A stretch of 19,713 nt of DNA from JBAROU01 sp049642385 (GTDB lineage: Bacteria; Chloroflexota; Dehalococcoidia; DSTF01; RBG-16-68-14): the NCBI GenBank assembly GCA_049642385.1, contig JBAROU010000094.1:1-19713 (forward strand). The letters are read 5' to 3'. The stretch's first letter is position 1. Each line of letters starts with the position of its first letter. Of this stretch, positions 1 through 6,101 are shown piece by piece. Made by a program: the position numbers and the translations under genes. Below the pieces are notes generated by a model. The model searched no databases, had not been told where the DNA came from, and saw nothing but the letters and a program-made list of their open reading frames with translations.

Positions 1-417
1 CACTGGGACGTCATGCGCAGCGACGACGGCGGCGAGTCGTGGCAAGAGGTCAGCGGTAATTTGCCGACCGATTTCGGCTTCGTGATCGACGTGCACGCGC
101 ACGAGCCCGACACGATCTACGTCGTCCCGATCAAGAGCGACAGCGAGCACTATCCGCCCGAAGGCAAGCTGCGCGTGTACCGCAGCCGGACGGGCGGTAA
201 CGAGTGGGAGCCGCTTACCAAAGGCCTGCCGCAGAGCGACTGCTATGTTAACGTCCTGCGCGACGCCATGGCCGTCGACTCGCTCGATTCATGCGGCGTG
301 TACTTCGGCACCTCCGGCGGCCAGGTGTATGCGTCAGCCGACGCTGGCGATAGCTGGGCTCCTATCGTCCGCGATCTTCCGCCCGTGCTTTCCGTCGAAG
401 TCCAGACGCTGGCATGA
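1..417 (+). CDS. BNR/sialidase-like beta-propeller repeat protein, C-terminal part (5' end outside window)
   Basis: The frame is open from base 1 and ends at TGA 415-417, so only the last 138 residues are present. Two Asp-box-like BNR motifs are visible: RSDDGGESW near the start of the fragment and ASADAGDSW near its end. Both are followed by the usual G/D-LP turn. Such repeats build six- or seven-bladed propellers in exo-sialidase-like and Vps10-type proteins. Many bacterial members with this pattern have no proven glycosidase activity, so the function stays open. Its stop codon overlaps the start of the MoaD-like gene (ATGA), which indicates translational coupling. Catalytic residues cannot be judged because the N-terminal part is missing. 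Confidence 0.8.
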   Translation, partial: HWDVMRSDDGGESWQEVSGNLPTDFGFVIDVHAHEPDTIYVVPIKSDSEHYPPEGKLRVYRSRTGGNEWEPLTKGLPQSDCYVNVLRDAMAVDSLDSCGVYFGTSGGQVYASADAGDSWAPIVRDLPPVLSVEVQTLA

Positions 418-710
418 TCCGCGTCGTCCTCCCGGCGCACCTGCGCACCTTGGCGCGCGTCGAGGGCGAGGTACGCTTTGACATCGAGGGTCAGGCTACG
501 CAGCGCTCGGTCCTCGACGCGCTCGAGGCCTGCTATCCGATGCTGCGCGGCACGATCCGCGACCACGACACCCACCAGCGCCGCCCGCTCGTCAGGTTCT
601 TCGCCTGCGAGCAGGACCTCTCCCACGAAACGCCGGATGCTCTCCTGCCAGATGCTGTCGTTTCTGGCGCTGAGCCGTTCATCATCCTCGGTGCGATGGC
701 CGGCGGCTAG
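414..710 (+). CDS. MoaD/ThiS-family ubiquitin-like sulfur-carrier-type protein
   Basis: This 98-residue protein ends in AMAGG. A C-terminal di-glycine is the hallmark of MoaD, ThiS and related beta-grasp sulfur carriers, where the last glycine is adenylated and thiocarboxylated by a ThiF/MoeB-type E1 enzyme. The N-terminal strand (IRVVLPAHLR), the central helix (VLDALEACYP) and the late EPFIILGAMAGG strand and tail match the beta-grasp layout. Length is slightly above the usual 80-90 residues. The ATG overlaps the stop of the BNR protein by 4 bp (ATGA), so the two are co-translated. No E1, MoaE or ThiG partner is in the window, so its acceptor pathway is unknown. A role in molybdopterin synthesis is not supported by context. 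Confidence 0.8.
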   Translation: MIRVVLPAHLRTLARVEGEVRFDIEGQATQRSVLDALEACYPMLRGTIRDHDTHQRRPLVRFFACEQDLSHETPDALLPDAVVSGAEPFIILGAMAGG

Positions 711-768
711 CGGCACCGTCGCTACGACGATCCTGCACTTCTTCCACCCGCGTCTCTATCCGCTACCG

Positions 769-774
769 TATACT
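769..774 (+). promoter_or_regulatory. Possible -10 element ahead of the YHS-domain gene
   Basis: TATACT lies about 28 bp upstream of the ATG at 802, in the 91-bp gap after the MoaD-like gene. No convincing -35 hexamer is found at 16-18 bp spacing, so this is a weak promoter call. Confidence 0.3.
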
Positions 775-801
775 GCGATCGTTCGAGCAAGGAGGCACAC
801 C

Positions 802-1014
802 ATGGCAGAGCTTGTGAAGGACCTGGTTTGCGGGATGGACATCGACCCGGCCACCGCCGCCGCCACGCACGAGTACAACGGCACGACCTACTACTTCTGC
901 GCCGTCGGCTGTAAACAGGACTTCGAGGCCGACCCGGAGAAGTACATCTCGGGTGGCGGCGCCGGCAACGGTTCGATGTCGGGCAAGCGCTGGTGGGAGT
1001 TCTGGAAAACGTAG
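802..1014 (+). CDS. YHS-domain protein (small putative metal-binding protein)
   Basis: This 70-residue protein has the YHS signature: VCGMDIDP near the N-terminus, then YNGTTYYFCAVGCKQDFEADPEKY. YHS domains occur in copper- and other heavy-metal-handling proteins, where the cysteines of the VCGM and FC..GC segments are proposed ligands. The tail after residue 50 is a Gly/Ser-rich linker ending in an aromatic and basic WWEFWKT stretch, which might touch a membrane or partner. The start is fixed by a strong AAGGAGG-type ribosome binding site at 789-795, and the ATG at 802 gives the full domain. The DinB-like gene begins 2 bp after the stop, so the two probably share a transcript. The specific metal or partner cannot be read. 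Confidence 0.85.
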   Translation: MAELVKDLVCGMDIDPATAAATHEYNGTTYYFCAVGCKQDFEADPEKYISGGGAGNGSMSGKRWWEFWKT

Positions 1015-1016
1015 CG

Positions 1017-1559
1017 ATGGCAGACGAGTCGGTAATCCGCGATCTTGTGGAGAAGATGACGGAGGAGCGCGAGAAGCTCCTTGCTGAGATCGAGGCGCTG
1101 AGCGAAGAGGCCGCCGAGCGTTCGCCTGAGGACGCTGAGGGCGAGGCGCAGTGGTCGGCTAAGGAACAGTGCGCACACCTAACCGAGATGGAGACGGCGT
1201 ATCGCGCCTGGGTGGAGCGCGCGCTGGCCGAAGACAACCCGGACGTCTCGAGCGTACGCGGACAGCAGGTTGCAATTCCCCTCGAGCAAGCGAATCAGCA
1301 TTCGGTCGCGGAGCTCGCGGCCGAGCTGCGCCGCCAGCGCGAAGGCACACTCGCGTTCATCGAACGGCTGCGTCCAGAGGACTACGAACGCACGGCCACG
1401 CAGCGCATGTTCGGCACGCTGACCGTGCTCCAGTGGCTGCGCTCGTACTATCGCCACGACCGGATGCACCAGGCGCAAATCGCCGGCCGCGCGTCCGACT
1501 ACCAGCCTCGCTACACGGGCAGCGGCGAGCCGGACCAGCGGCGCGTCCGCCTTCAGTAG
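1017..1559 (+). CDS. DinB-like (DinB_2/DfsB superfamily) four-helix protein
   Basis: This 180-residue, largely helical protein has the three-histidine pattern of DinB-like proteins: His54 in the AHLTEME segment, and His147 and His151 in YRHDRMHQAQI. These usually bind a divalent metal in a four-helix bundle. Family members include thiol-dependent S-transferases that use bacillithiol or mycothiol, and many damage-inducible proteins of unknown role. The ATG at 1017 lies 2 bp after the YHS stop. A GTG at 993 would extend it into the YHS gene and adds no conserved sequence, so the ATG is preferred. No clear Shine-Dalgarno is present, consistent with translational coupling. The dehydrogenase follows after 6 bp. 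Confidence 0.75.
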   Translation: MADESVIRDLVEKMTEEREKLLAEIEALSEEAAERSPEDAEGEAQWSAKEQCAHLTEMETAYRAWVERALAEDNPDVSSVRGQQVAIPLEQANQHSVAELAAELRRQREGTLAFIERLRPEDYERTATQRMFGTLTVLQWLRSYYRHDRMHQAQIAGRASDYQPRYTGSGEPDQRRVRLQ

Positions 1560-1565
1560 CGCCCG

Positions 1566-2555
1566 ATGGCATCGCGCCCCCGCGTCTTCGTCACTCGTCA
1601 GCTACCCGGCGACGCGCTCGAACGCCTCGGCCGCGAGGTCGAGCTCAATGTCTGGCGGGAGGAGCTGCCGCCCGATCGACAGACGCTGCTCCACTCCGTG
1701 CCGGACGTCGAAGGGCTTCTGTGCCTGCTGACCGACACGGTCGACGACGAACTGCTCGCTGCTGCGCCGAAGCTGCGCGTCGTGAGCGCAATGGCCGCCG
1801 GCTACGACAACATCGATGTCGAAGCGGCGACACGGCGGGGCGTGTTGGTGACGAACACCCCGGGTGTGCTCACCGAAACGACGGCGGACTTCGCGTTCGC
1901 GCTGCTGCTCGCCTCCGCGCGCCGCCTGCCGGAGGGGGAGCGCGCGGTGCGGGAAGGGCGATGGACTACCTGGCAGCCGTCGTTTCTGCTCGGCCGCGAC
2001 GTTTTCGGTGCGACGCTGGGTATCGTCGGTCTCGGCCAGATCGGTCGTGCGGTGGCGCGGCGGGCGCGCGGGTTCGACATGCGCGTGCTGTACAACAGCC
2101 GGACACGCGACGAGGCAGCGGAGCGCGAACTAGGCGTCGTGTACGCGAGCCTGGCCGCGTTGCTGGAGCAAGCCGACTTCGTCAGCGTGCACGTCCCGCT
2201 CACCGAAAAGACACGCCATATGTTCAACGACGACGCGTTCGGGCGCATGAAAGCGAGCGCGATTTTTGTCAACACCTCGCGCGGGGGTGTCGTCGACGAA
2301 GCGGCGCTGCACCGCGCACTCGAGCGGAAGCAGATCGCGGGCGCCGCAATTGACGTAACGGAGGCCGAGCCGCTCTCGAAGGACGACATGCTGCTGCGCC
2401 AGCCCAACCTGCTCGTTACGCCGCACATCGCTTCGGCGAGCGTGGCGACGCGGAATCGCATGGCAGAGATGGCGGTGGAGAATTTGCTGGCGGGGCTTGC
2501 GGGGAGACGCCCGCCGCAGTGCGTGAATCCCGAGGTGCTCGACCAAACATCTTGA
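1566..2555 (+). CDS. D-2-hydroxyacid dehydrogenase (glyoxylate/hydroxypyruvate reductase-like)
   Basis: This 329-residue protein has the full layout of the D-isomer-specific 2-hydroxyacid dehydrogenases. The Rossmann loop GLGQIG lies at residues 155-160. The catalytic residues are Arg239 (NTSRGG), Glu268 (DVTEAEPL) and His287 (TPHIAS). After the second strand of the cofactor domain the sequence is NSRTR (177-181) rather than an acidic residue, which suggests NADPH preference, as in GyaR/GhrB-type glyoxylate reductases. The family reduces glyoxylate or hydroxypyruvate in the cytoplasm; the exact substrate is inferred. It sits 6 bp after the DinB-like gene, without a clear ribosome binding site. 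Its TGA stop (2553-2555) lies inside the -35 box of the next transcription unit. Confidence 0.88.
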   Translation: MASRPRVFVTRQLPGDALERLGREVELNVWREELPPDRQTLLHSVPDVEGLLCLLTDTVDDELLAAAPKLRVVSAMAAGYDNIDVEAATRRGVLVTNTPGVLTETTADFAFALLLASARRLPEGERAVREGRWTTWQPSFLLGRDVFGATLGIVGLGQIGRAVARRARGFDMRVLYNSRTRDEAAERELGVVYASLAALLEQADFVSVHVPLTEKTRHMFNDDAFGRMKASAIFVNTSRGGVVDEAALHRALERKQIAGAAIDVTEAEPLSKDDMLLRQPNLLVTPHIASASVATRNRMAEMAVENLLAGLAGRRPPQCVNPEVLDQTS

Positions 2556-2580
2556 CAGGTGTGACACACGGAGGTATTGT
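2552..2580 (+). promoter_or_regulatory. Sigma-70-type promoter for the structured leader and OPRT-like gene
   Basis: TTGACA (2552-2557), a 17-bp spacer and TATTGT (2575-2580) form a near-consensus promoter. It overlaps the stop codon of the dehydrogenase. Transcription would start near 2587, giving a leader of about 300 nt before the next large gene. Confidence 0.75.
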
Positions 2581-2637
2581 TTTCCTAACGGGTGACCCGG
2601 GTTCTCCCACATGAGATAGTTCCGAAAGGAGGTTCTC

Positions 2638-2682
2638 ATGCCAACGCGAGTTCTCTGGGGTGTCTGGCAAGTCGACTGTTAA
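2638..2682 (+). CDS. Candidate leader peptide (upstream ORF, 14 codons)
   Basis: The peptide read is MPTRVLWGVWQVDC. An almost perfect Shine-Dalgarno, AAAGGAGG (2625-2632), sits 5 nt before the ATG. The ATG lies inside the 3' arm of the 2610-2640 hairpin, and part of the Shine-Dalgarno pairs in its inner stem, so initiation would depend on opening that hairpin. The TAA (2680-2682) falls one base before the 10-bp stem at 2684-2706, so a terminating ribosome would cover that stem. Two of 14 codons are Trp (TGG). This geometry resembles leader-peptide control, but no similar peptide is known to me and translation is unproven. Confidence 0.45.
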   Translation: MPTRVLWGVWQVDC

Positions 2683-2836
2683 GGCCCCTCGACGAAGTCG
2701 GGGGGCGTCCCGAAGCGCCTGAGCCCGCACCAAGGCGCGAGAGGAGTGCATCGGCAACCAGGTTGCGCATCCTCAGCCAAACGGGAGCTATCCCGTCAGT
2801 GGGCAAGGCGCGTACCTTTTGAGGGAATCCTGGTGC

Positions 2837-2865
2837 AGGGCTTCCTCCCGAACGGGGGAAGCCCT
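2837..2865 (+). promoter_or_regulatory. Strong stem-loop just upstream of the OPRT-like gene
   Basis: A 12-bp stem (2837-2848 with 2854-2865, one T:G wobble) closes a 5-nt loop. It ends 23 bp before the ATG at 2889. The bases after it (CATCTATGT) are not a U-tract, so it is a poor intrinsic terminator as read. It could be an attenuator, a processing or stability element, or part of the leader fold. Confidence 0.5.
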
Positions 2866-2888
2866 CATCTATGTAGCTCGAAGGCACG

Positions 2889-3548
2889 ATGACGCAGCGC
2901 CGAACGCTCAGCCGCAGTAGCAACCTCTGGTTGGCGGAGACGCTCTGGAAACTGGGCGCCGTCCAGTTCGGTAGCTTTACGCTCGGCCGCACGACGGTGG
3001 ATTCTCCCGTCTACATCAACCTCCGGCTCCTCATTGGCCATCCAACCGCGCTTTGGCGCGCGGCCCACATTATCTGGGACGAGATCCAAGCGCTCCAATC
3101 GATGCTGCACCCCCAGGTCCAGCAGTTCGACCTTGTCGCGGGCGTGCCTTTTGGTGGACTTCACGTCTCGACGGCATTTTCGCTCACATCGAAGGTGCCG
3201 ATGATCTACTTGCATCCGAGGCCGGACGACCTAGGGAGCGACATCGAGGGGATATACCACCCGAACCAGCGCGCGCTGATCATGGACGACCTTCTCGCGG
3301 GCGGCGGTAGCATCATGGAGACGGCGCTTCAACTCGGTGAGGCCGGCCTGATGATCCAGGACGCCGTGGTCCTCCTCGATCGCCAGCAGGGCGGGCGGGA
3401 ACGACTGGAGCAGCAGGGGATCAACATGATCTCCCTGCTGACCTTGGAAGTGCTGATGAATTACCTGATGTCGAGTCGCAAGATCACCGAAGATCACTAT
3501 CGCCGCACCATGGAGTTCCTAGAGATTCACGGTTCGGCAGCGGGGTAG
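2889..3548 (+). CDS. Orotate phosphoribosyltransferase-like protein (type I PRTase), divergent active site
   Basis: This 219-residue protein follows the OPRT layout: FGSFTLGRTTVDSPVYINLR (27-46), VAGVPFGGLHVSTAFSL (83-99), VPMIYLHPRPDDLGSDIEG (103-121) and the PRPP loop LIMDDLLAGGGS (130-141), then VVLLDRQQGG (160-169). OPRT (PyrE) joins orotate and PRPP to form OMP in pyrimidine synthesis. Two sites are unusual. The flexible-loop segment that normally reads R-K-E-x-K-x-x-G here reads HPRPDDLG and lacks both lysines. The PRPP loop has Ala where OPRTs usually have Thr. It may therefore be a paralog with another base specificity or a regulatory PRTase. The ribosome binding site is weak (GAAGG 2880-2884). 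The gene lies behind a structured leader and is followed by a separately promoted lipoprotein gene. Confidence 0.75.
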   Translation: MTQRRTLSRSSNLWLAETLWKLGAVQFGSFTLGRTTVDSPVYINLRLLIGHPTALWRAAHIIWDEIQALQSMLHPQVQQFDLVAGVPFGGLHVSTAFSLTSKVPMIYLHPRPDDLGSDIEGIYHPNQRALIMDDLLAGGGSIMETALQLGEAGLMIQDAVVLLDRQQGGRERLEQQGINMISLLTLEVLMNYLMSSRKITEDHYRRTMEFLEIHGSAAG

Positions 3549-3576
3549 CGTAGCAAGCGAAACGACGCGCCCGCGC

Positions 3577-3605
3577 TTGATCCTGAACGAGGCGGCTGAT
3601 ACACT
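3577..3605 (+). promoter_or_regulatory. Sigma-70-type promoter for the small lipoprotein gene
   Basis: TTGATC (3577-3582), a 17-bp spacer and TACACT (3600-3605) precede the ATG at 3644 by about 38 bp. The expected transcription start is near 3612. Confidence 0.6.
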
Positions 3606-3643
3606 CTCGCAAACGGCAGGCAGGTGAATAAGGAGGTAAACGC

Positions 3644-4192
3644 ATGCTCAGTTCCTTCCGCTGGCTCCTGGTTGCGATGGCGCTCGGCGCGACAATCGCG
3701 TTTGGCGCCTGTGGTGACAGCAACAACGACACCAGCGATGAGAAAACTGACGAACAGCCAGTCGCCACCGACGACACTAGCAGCGATGGTTCCTCAGACA
3801 ATGGCAACCAAGACGGCGGCAACGCCGATTCGGGCGGCAACGGCTCGGACGAGGTGCCCCTGCCGGACGGCGCCGACGAGCAGGGCTCCGGTACCTACAG
3901 CAGCTCACAGATACCGTTTCCGGTGTTCAACGAGGACTTCGACTCGGAAGTCTTTGGGACAGTGGAGTGGAAGCTCTACGAAGTTGAGCAGTCCGCCGCC
4001 GACGTCATCAGCTTCTACCAGGGCGAGTTCAGCGACTGGGATGAGGTGTTCGTGTCGACAGCCGGGGCTGAGGGCAACGAAGGTGGCTTCGGCGTGTGGA
4101 CGACAGACGATGGGCGGAGAGCCGTTTGGGTGGGCGTCGGCGAGAGCGGTGGCTCGACGCAGATGACGCTCATCGTCGGCAACGCCGACTAA
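3644..4192 (+). CDS. Small secreted lipoprotein with a low-complexity Ser/Asp/Gly/Asn linker
   Basis: This 182-residue protein has a signal peptide: Arg6, a hydrophobic core from about residue 7 to 20, and a lipobox FGAC with the lipidated cysteine at 23. Residues 24 to about 85 are an acidic low-complexity linker rich in D, S, N, G and T. The rest (about 90-182) is a small globular domain with VEWKLYEVEQSAADVISFYQGEF and a closing MTLIVGN strand. It resembles small membrane-anchored domains that hold a folded unit away from the cell surface, but I do not recognise a named family. The start is certain: AGGAGG (3631-3636) lies 7 nt before the ATG. It has its own promoter and ends at the terminator hairpin 4215-4242, so it is probably monocistronic. 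Confidence 0.8.
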   Translation: MLSSFRWLLVAMALGATIAFGACGDSNNDTSDEKTDEQPVATDDTSSDGSSDNGNQDGGNADSGGNGSDEVPLPDGADEQGSGTYSSSQIPFPVFNEDFDSEVFGTVEWKLYEVEQSAADVISFYQGEFSDWDEVFVSTAGAEGNEGGFGVWTTDDGRRAVWVGVGESGGSTQMTLIVGNAD

Positions 4193-4214
4193 CCGGTTCA
4201 TTCGAAGAACGTTC

Positions 4215-4242
4215 AGAGGCCGGGCTGGTAGGCCCGGCCTCT
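4215..4242 (+). terminator. Terminator hairpin between convergent lipoprotein and Kelch genes
   Basis: A perfect 11-bp stem (AGAGGCCGGGC with its complement) closes a 6-nt loop and is followed by TTGCT. The stem is symmetric and lies between convergent genes, so it may serve both strands, although neither side has a long U-tract. Confidence 0.75.
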
Positions 4243-4264
4243 TGCTATCCGCGTGTCGCCGTTG

Positions 4265-5395
4265 CTAGACCGGCACGGAAAGCGCCCAGAGGTCGTTCAT
4301 CTCGTTCGAACCGTCAGTGCCGCCGAAGAGATACATCGTGCGCCGTTCCGGCACCCAGACCGCCTCGTGGCCGTAGCGTGGGGAGGGACCTTCGTTCTCT
4401 GCGGACGGCTGGCGCCACGTGTCGCTGAGCGCGTCCAGGTACCAGAGGTCGCCTAGGGGCCCGCTCTCGCTGTTGCCGCCGAAGAGCACGAGCTTGTTTC
4501 CCAGGTCGTCGAAGACCATGGCGTAGAAGTGGCGGGCGTTCGGCCCCGTTTCGAAGTCGATCTGCTGCCAGCCGTTCGGCGTGAGCGCCCAGAGGTCGTC
4601 TAGGAACGGTGTGCCGTCCGTCTGGCCAGCGAACAGCAGGAGCCGCTCGCGGCCCGGATCCCAGGCAGAGCGCATGAGGCAGCGTTTGATTGGCCGGTCG
4701 CCGTTGGGTGAGATGCTCGTCCATGTGTCCTGGCTGAAATCGAACTGCCAGCTGTCATCGAAGCGCCCCTGGTCAGTGAAGCCGTGCGTGACGAAGAACA
4801 GCCCGCCGGGCACGAGCGCGGCGCCGGCGCCGTAACGCGGTTGAGGCGTGGGCGCGCCCGTCGATAGCTGTGACCAGGCGCCGCCCGGTGGCTCGAAGGC
4901 CCAGGTGTCGTTGAAGAAGGCGTCGCCTTGCTGGCCGCCGAAGATCACCATCCTGCCTCGATCGGTGTCCCAGGCGGCGTTGTGGCCGTGGCGAGGCGAG
5001 GGGCCGTCAGCTGCTGCCACTTCGGTCCACGTCCCCGCTTTGAGGTCGAAGGTCCAGAGGTCGTTCAGGTCGCCCGCATCGCCGTTTCGGCCGCCGAAGA
5101 CGTAGACGCGCTTGCCATCGCTGACCATCGATTGATCGCGCCGCGCGGTGGGGAGGGCGCCTGAGGGAGCGAGCCGCTCCCAGCGCAGCACCTGTGGGGT
5201 TGGCGACGGGGCAGGCGTAGAGGTGGGGCCGGGCAGGTCGAGTGCAGGGCGGGTCGCCGTGGCTGCCGTGCCATCGCCGCCGTTGTCGCCGCAGCCGAGC
5301 ATCTGCGCGGCAAACAAGCCTGATCCGCCAAGGAACGCGGAGCGCAGCAGCGCACGCCGGGTGATGCGGCGACGTTGGAGATGGTCAGAAAGCAT
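4265..5395 (-). CDS. Kelch-repeat beta-propeller protein, probable Tat-exported lipoprotein
   Basis: This 376-residue protein begins with a twin-arginine segment (TRRALLR, residues 12-18), a hydrophobic stretch and a lipobox-like MLGC with Cys35. This suggests folded export by Tat and lipid anchoring. A Thr/Pro/Ala-rich linker (about 37-68) follows. From about residue 75 to the end, six Kelch-type repeats are visible, each with a R.GH/A..W..R...V/LFGG core and a closing NDLW or DDLWAL strand. Kelch propellers act as interaction scaffolds or carbohydrate oxidases. No catalytic Tyr-Cys cofactor motif is evident, so a binding or structural role is more likely. The ribosome binding site GGGAGG is visible upstream on the minus strand. 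It is the last gene of the leftward run after the TMEM175-like gene, 43 bp downstream of it. Confidence 0.82.
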   Translation of the reverse strand: MLSDHLQRRRITRRALLRSAFLGGSGLFAAQMLGCGDNGGDGTAATATRPALDLPGPTSTPAPSPTPQVLRWERLAPSGALPTARRDQSMVSDGKRVYVFGGRNGDAGDLNDLWTFDLKAGTWTEVAAADGPSPRHGHNAAWDTDRGRMVIFGGQQGDAFFNDTWAFEPPGGAWSQLSTGAPTPQPRYGAGAALVPGGLFFVTHGFTDQGRFDDSWQFDFSQDTWTSISPNGDRPIKRCLMRSAWDPGRERLLLFAGQTDGTPFLDDLWALTPNGWQQIDFETGPNARHFYAMVFDDLGNKLVLFGGNSESGPLGDLWYLDALSDTWRQPSAENEGPSPRYGHEAVWVPERRTMYLFGGTDGSNEMNDLWALSVPV

Positions 5396-5438
5396 CAGAC
5401 CTCCCTACAACTGCTGGTTCCGGCCAGTGTAGCGAACG

Positions 5439-6071
5439 TTACTCATTGAGCGGCAGGAGCCAGAACACGCCCAACCCCATGAAGATCGAAAGGCTGATCC
5501 ACGGGCTGATGAATGCGAGTGGGAGGCCGAGGCCGTAAAGCAAGGGCCCTGGCAGGTAGCGAAGTGTACGGCTTCGTACGCGCGCCTCGCTGACGTGGGC
5601 GTCGATGAGCCGCATGCGCCAGGAGGGATAGAGCCAGAGCGCGTCGAAGAGCAACGCAAGGACGACGAACGTGCAGCCGTACGCCAGCGTTGCTTCGACC
5701 TGGTGCTCGCCCTCACGTAAGTATTCCGCCAGCGTTGCTGTGGGGAAGGGCACGAAGGCGATCCCCAAGAGCAGAAAGAGATTGAGCACCAACAGTGTGT
5801 GATCGACGCGGACGATGTCCTTGAACATATGGTGATGGTTGATCCACATGATGCCGATGGTCAGGAAGCTAATGACGTAGCCGAGATATGACGGCCAGAG
5901 GTCCAGAAGCCCGCGAGTGAGGCTCCCATCCGGCCTTACGTGTGGCACCGCGATTTCGATGATGAGCAGCGTGATGGCGATGGCGAAGACGCCGTCGCTG
6001 AACGCTTCCAGGCGCTGTGTGTCGCTGTGGTGCGCGGCTGGATCGTCGTGCGCAGGTGACTGTTGTGACAT
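5439..6071 (-). CDS. TMEM175/DUF1211-family integral membrane protein (putative potassium channel)
   Basis: This 210-residue protein carries the family signature QRLEAFSDGVFAIAITLL (residues 19-36) with the FSD motif at 24-26. IMWINHHHMF in the third membrane segment is also typical. About six hydrophobic segments are present, matching the single six-helix repeat of bacterial TMEM175 proteins, which assemble as tetrameric potassium-permeable channels lacking the usual TVGYG filter. The N-terminal 17 residues are polar and His/Asp-rich. It starts 30 bp after the acetyl-CoA synthetase stop, so co-transcription is likely. No strong ribosome binding site is visible. Channel activity is inferred from the family. 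Confidence 0.85.
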   Translation of the reverse strand: MSQQSPAHDDPAAHHSDTQRLEAFSDGVFAIAITLLIIEIAVPHVRPDGSLTRGLLDLWPSYLGYVISFLTIGIMWINHHHMFKDIVRVDHTLLVLNLFLLLGIAFVPFPTATLAEYLREGEHQVEATLAYGCTFVVLALLFDALWLYPSWRMRLIDAHVSEARVRSRTLRYLPGPLLYGLGLPLAFISPWISLSIFMGLGVFWLLPLNE

Positions 6072-6101
6072 CGAAGTGCGCCCGGCCGCTGCTACGCGCC
6101 G

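Larger units (their letters stand above)
2587..2888 (+). ncRNA. Highly structured 5' leader RNA, possible riboswitch or attenuator (unidentified class)
   Basis: Between the promoter and the ATG at 2889 lie about 300 nt with no large gene but many helices. CATGAGA 2610-2616 pairs with TCTCATG 2634-2640, and inside it TCC and GGA enclose a GAAA tetraloop. A 10-bp stem with a GAA loop spans 2684-2706. GCGCC 2715-2719 pairs with GGCGC 2734-2738. A stem spans 2741-2774 with one bulged A. ACGGGA 2781-2786 pairs with TCCCGT 2791-2796. A 12-bp stem spans 2837-2865. A possible closing helix joins 2595-2608 with 2823-2834, with internal loops. It also contains a 14-codon ORF. I could not match it to T-box, SAM, cobalamin, glycine, c-di-GMP, ykkC, SRP, tmRNA, 6S or RNase P from memory. 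Pairings were found by eye; no energy was calculated. Confidence 0.55.

Noticed and set aside
1169..2353. 394-codon open frame on the + strand overlapping the DinB-like and dehydrogenase genes
   Set aside because: Arg/Ala/Pro-rich shadow frame crossing two well-supported genes in another frame.
2592..2822. 76-codon ORF across the leader of the OPRT-like gene
   Set aside because: It starts at a GTG without a ribosome binding site, has no recognisable domain and runs through the hairpins of the leader.
2821..2845. Resemblance of AGGGAATCCTGGTGCAG to the conserved core of cobalamin riboswitches
   Set aside because: The following conserved parts (GC-x-GCCCCCGC-x-ACTGT and the terminal box) are absent, and the sequence runs directly into a separate hairpin.
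3554..3579. 6-bp inverted repeat CAAGCG/CGCTTG after the OPRT-like gene as a terminator
   Set aside because: Stem is short, the loop is 14 nt, there is no U-tract, and it overlaps the -35 box of the next promoter.
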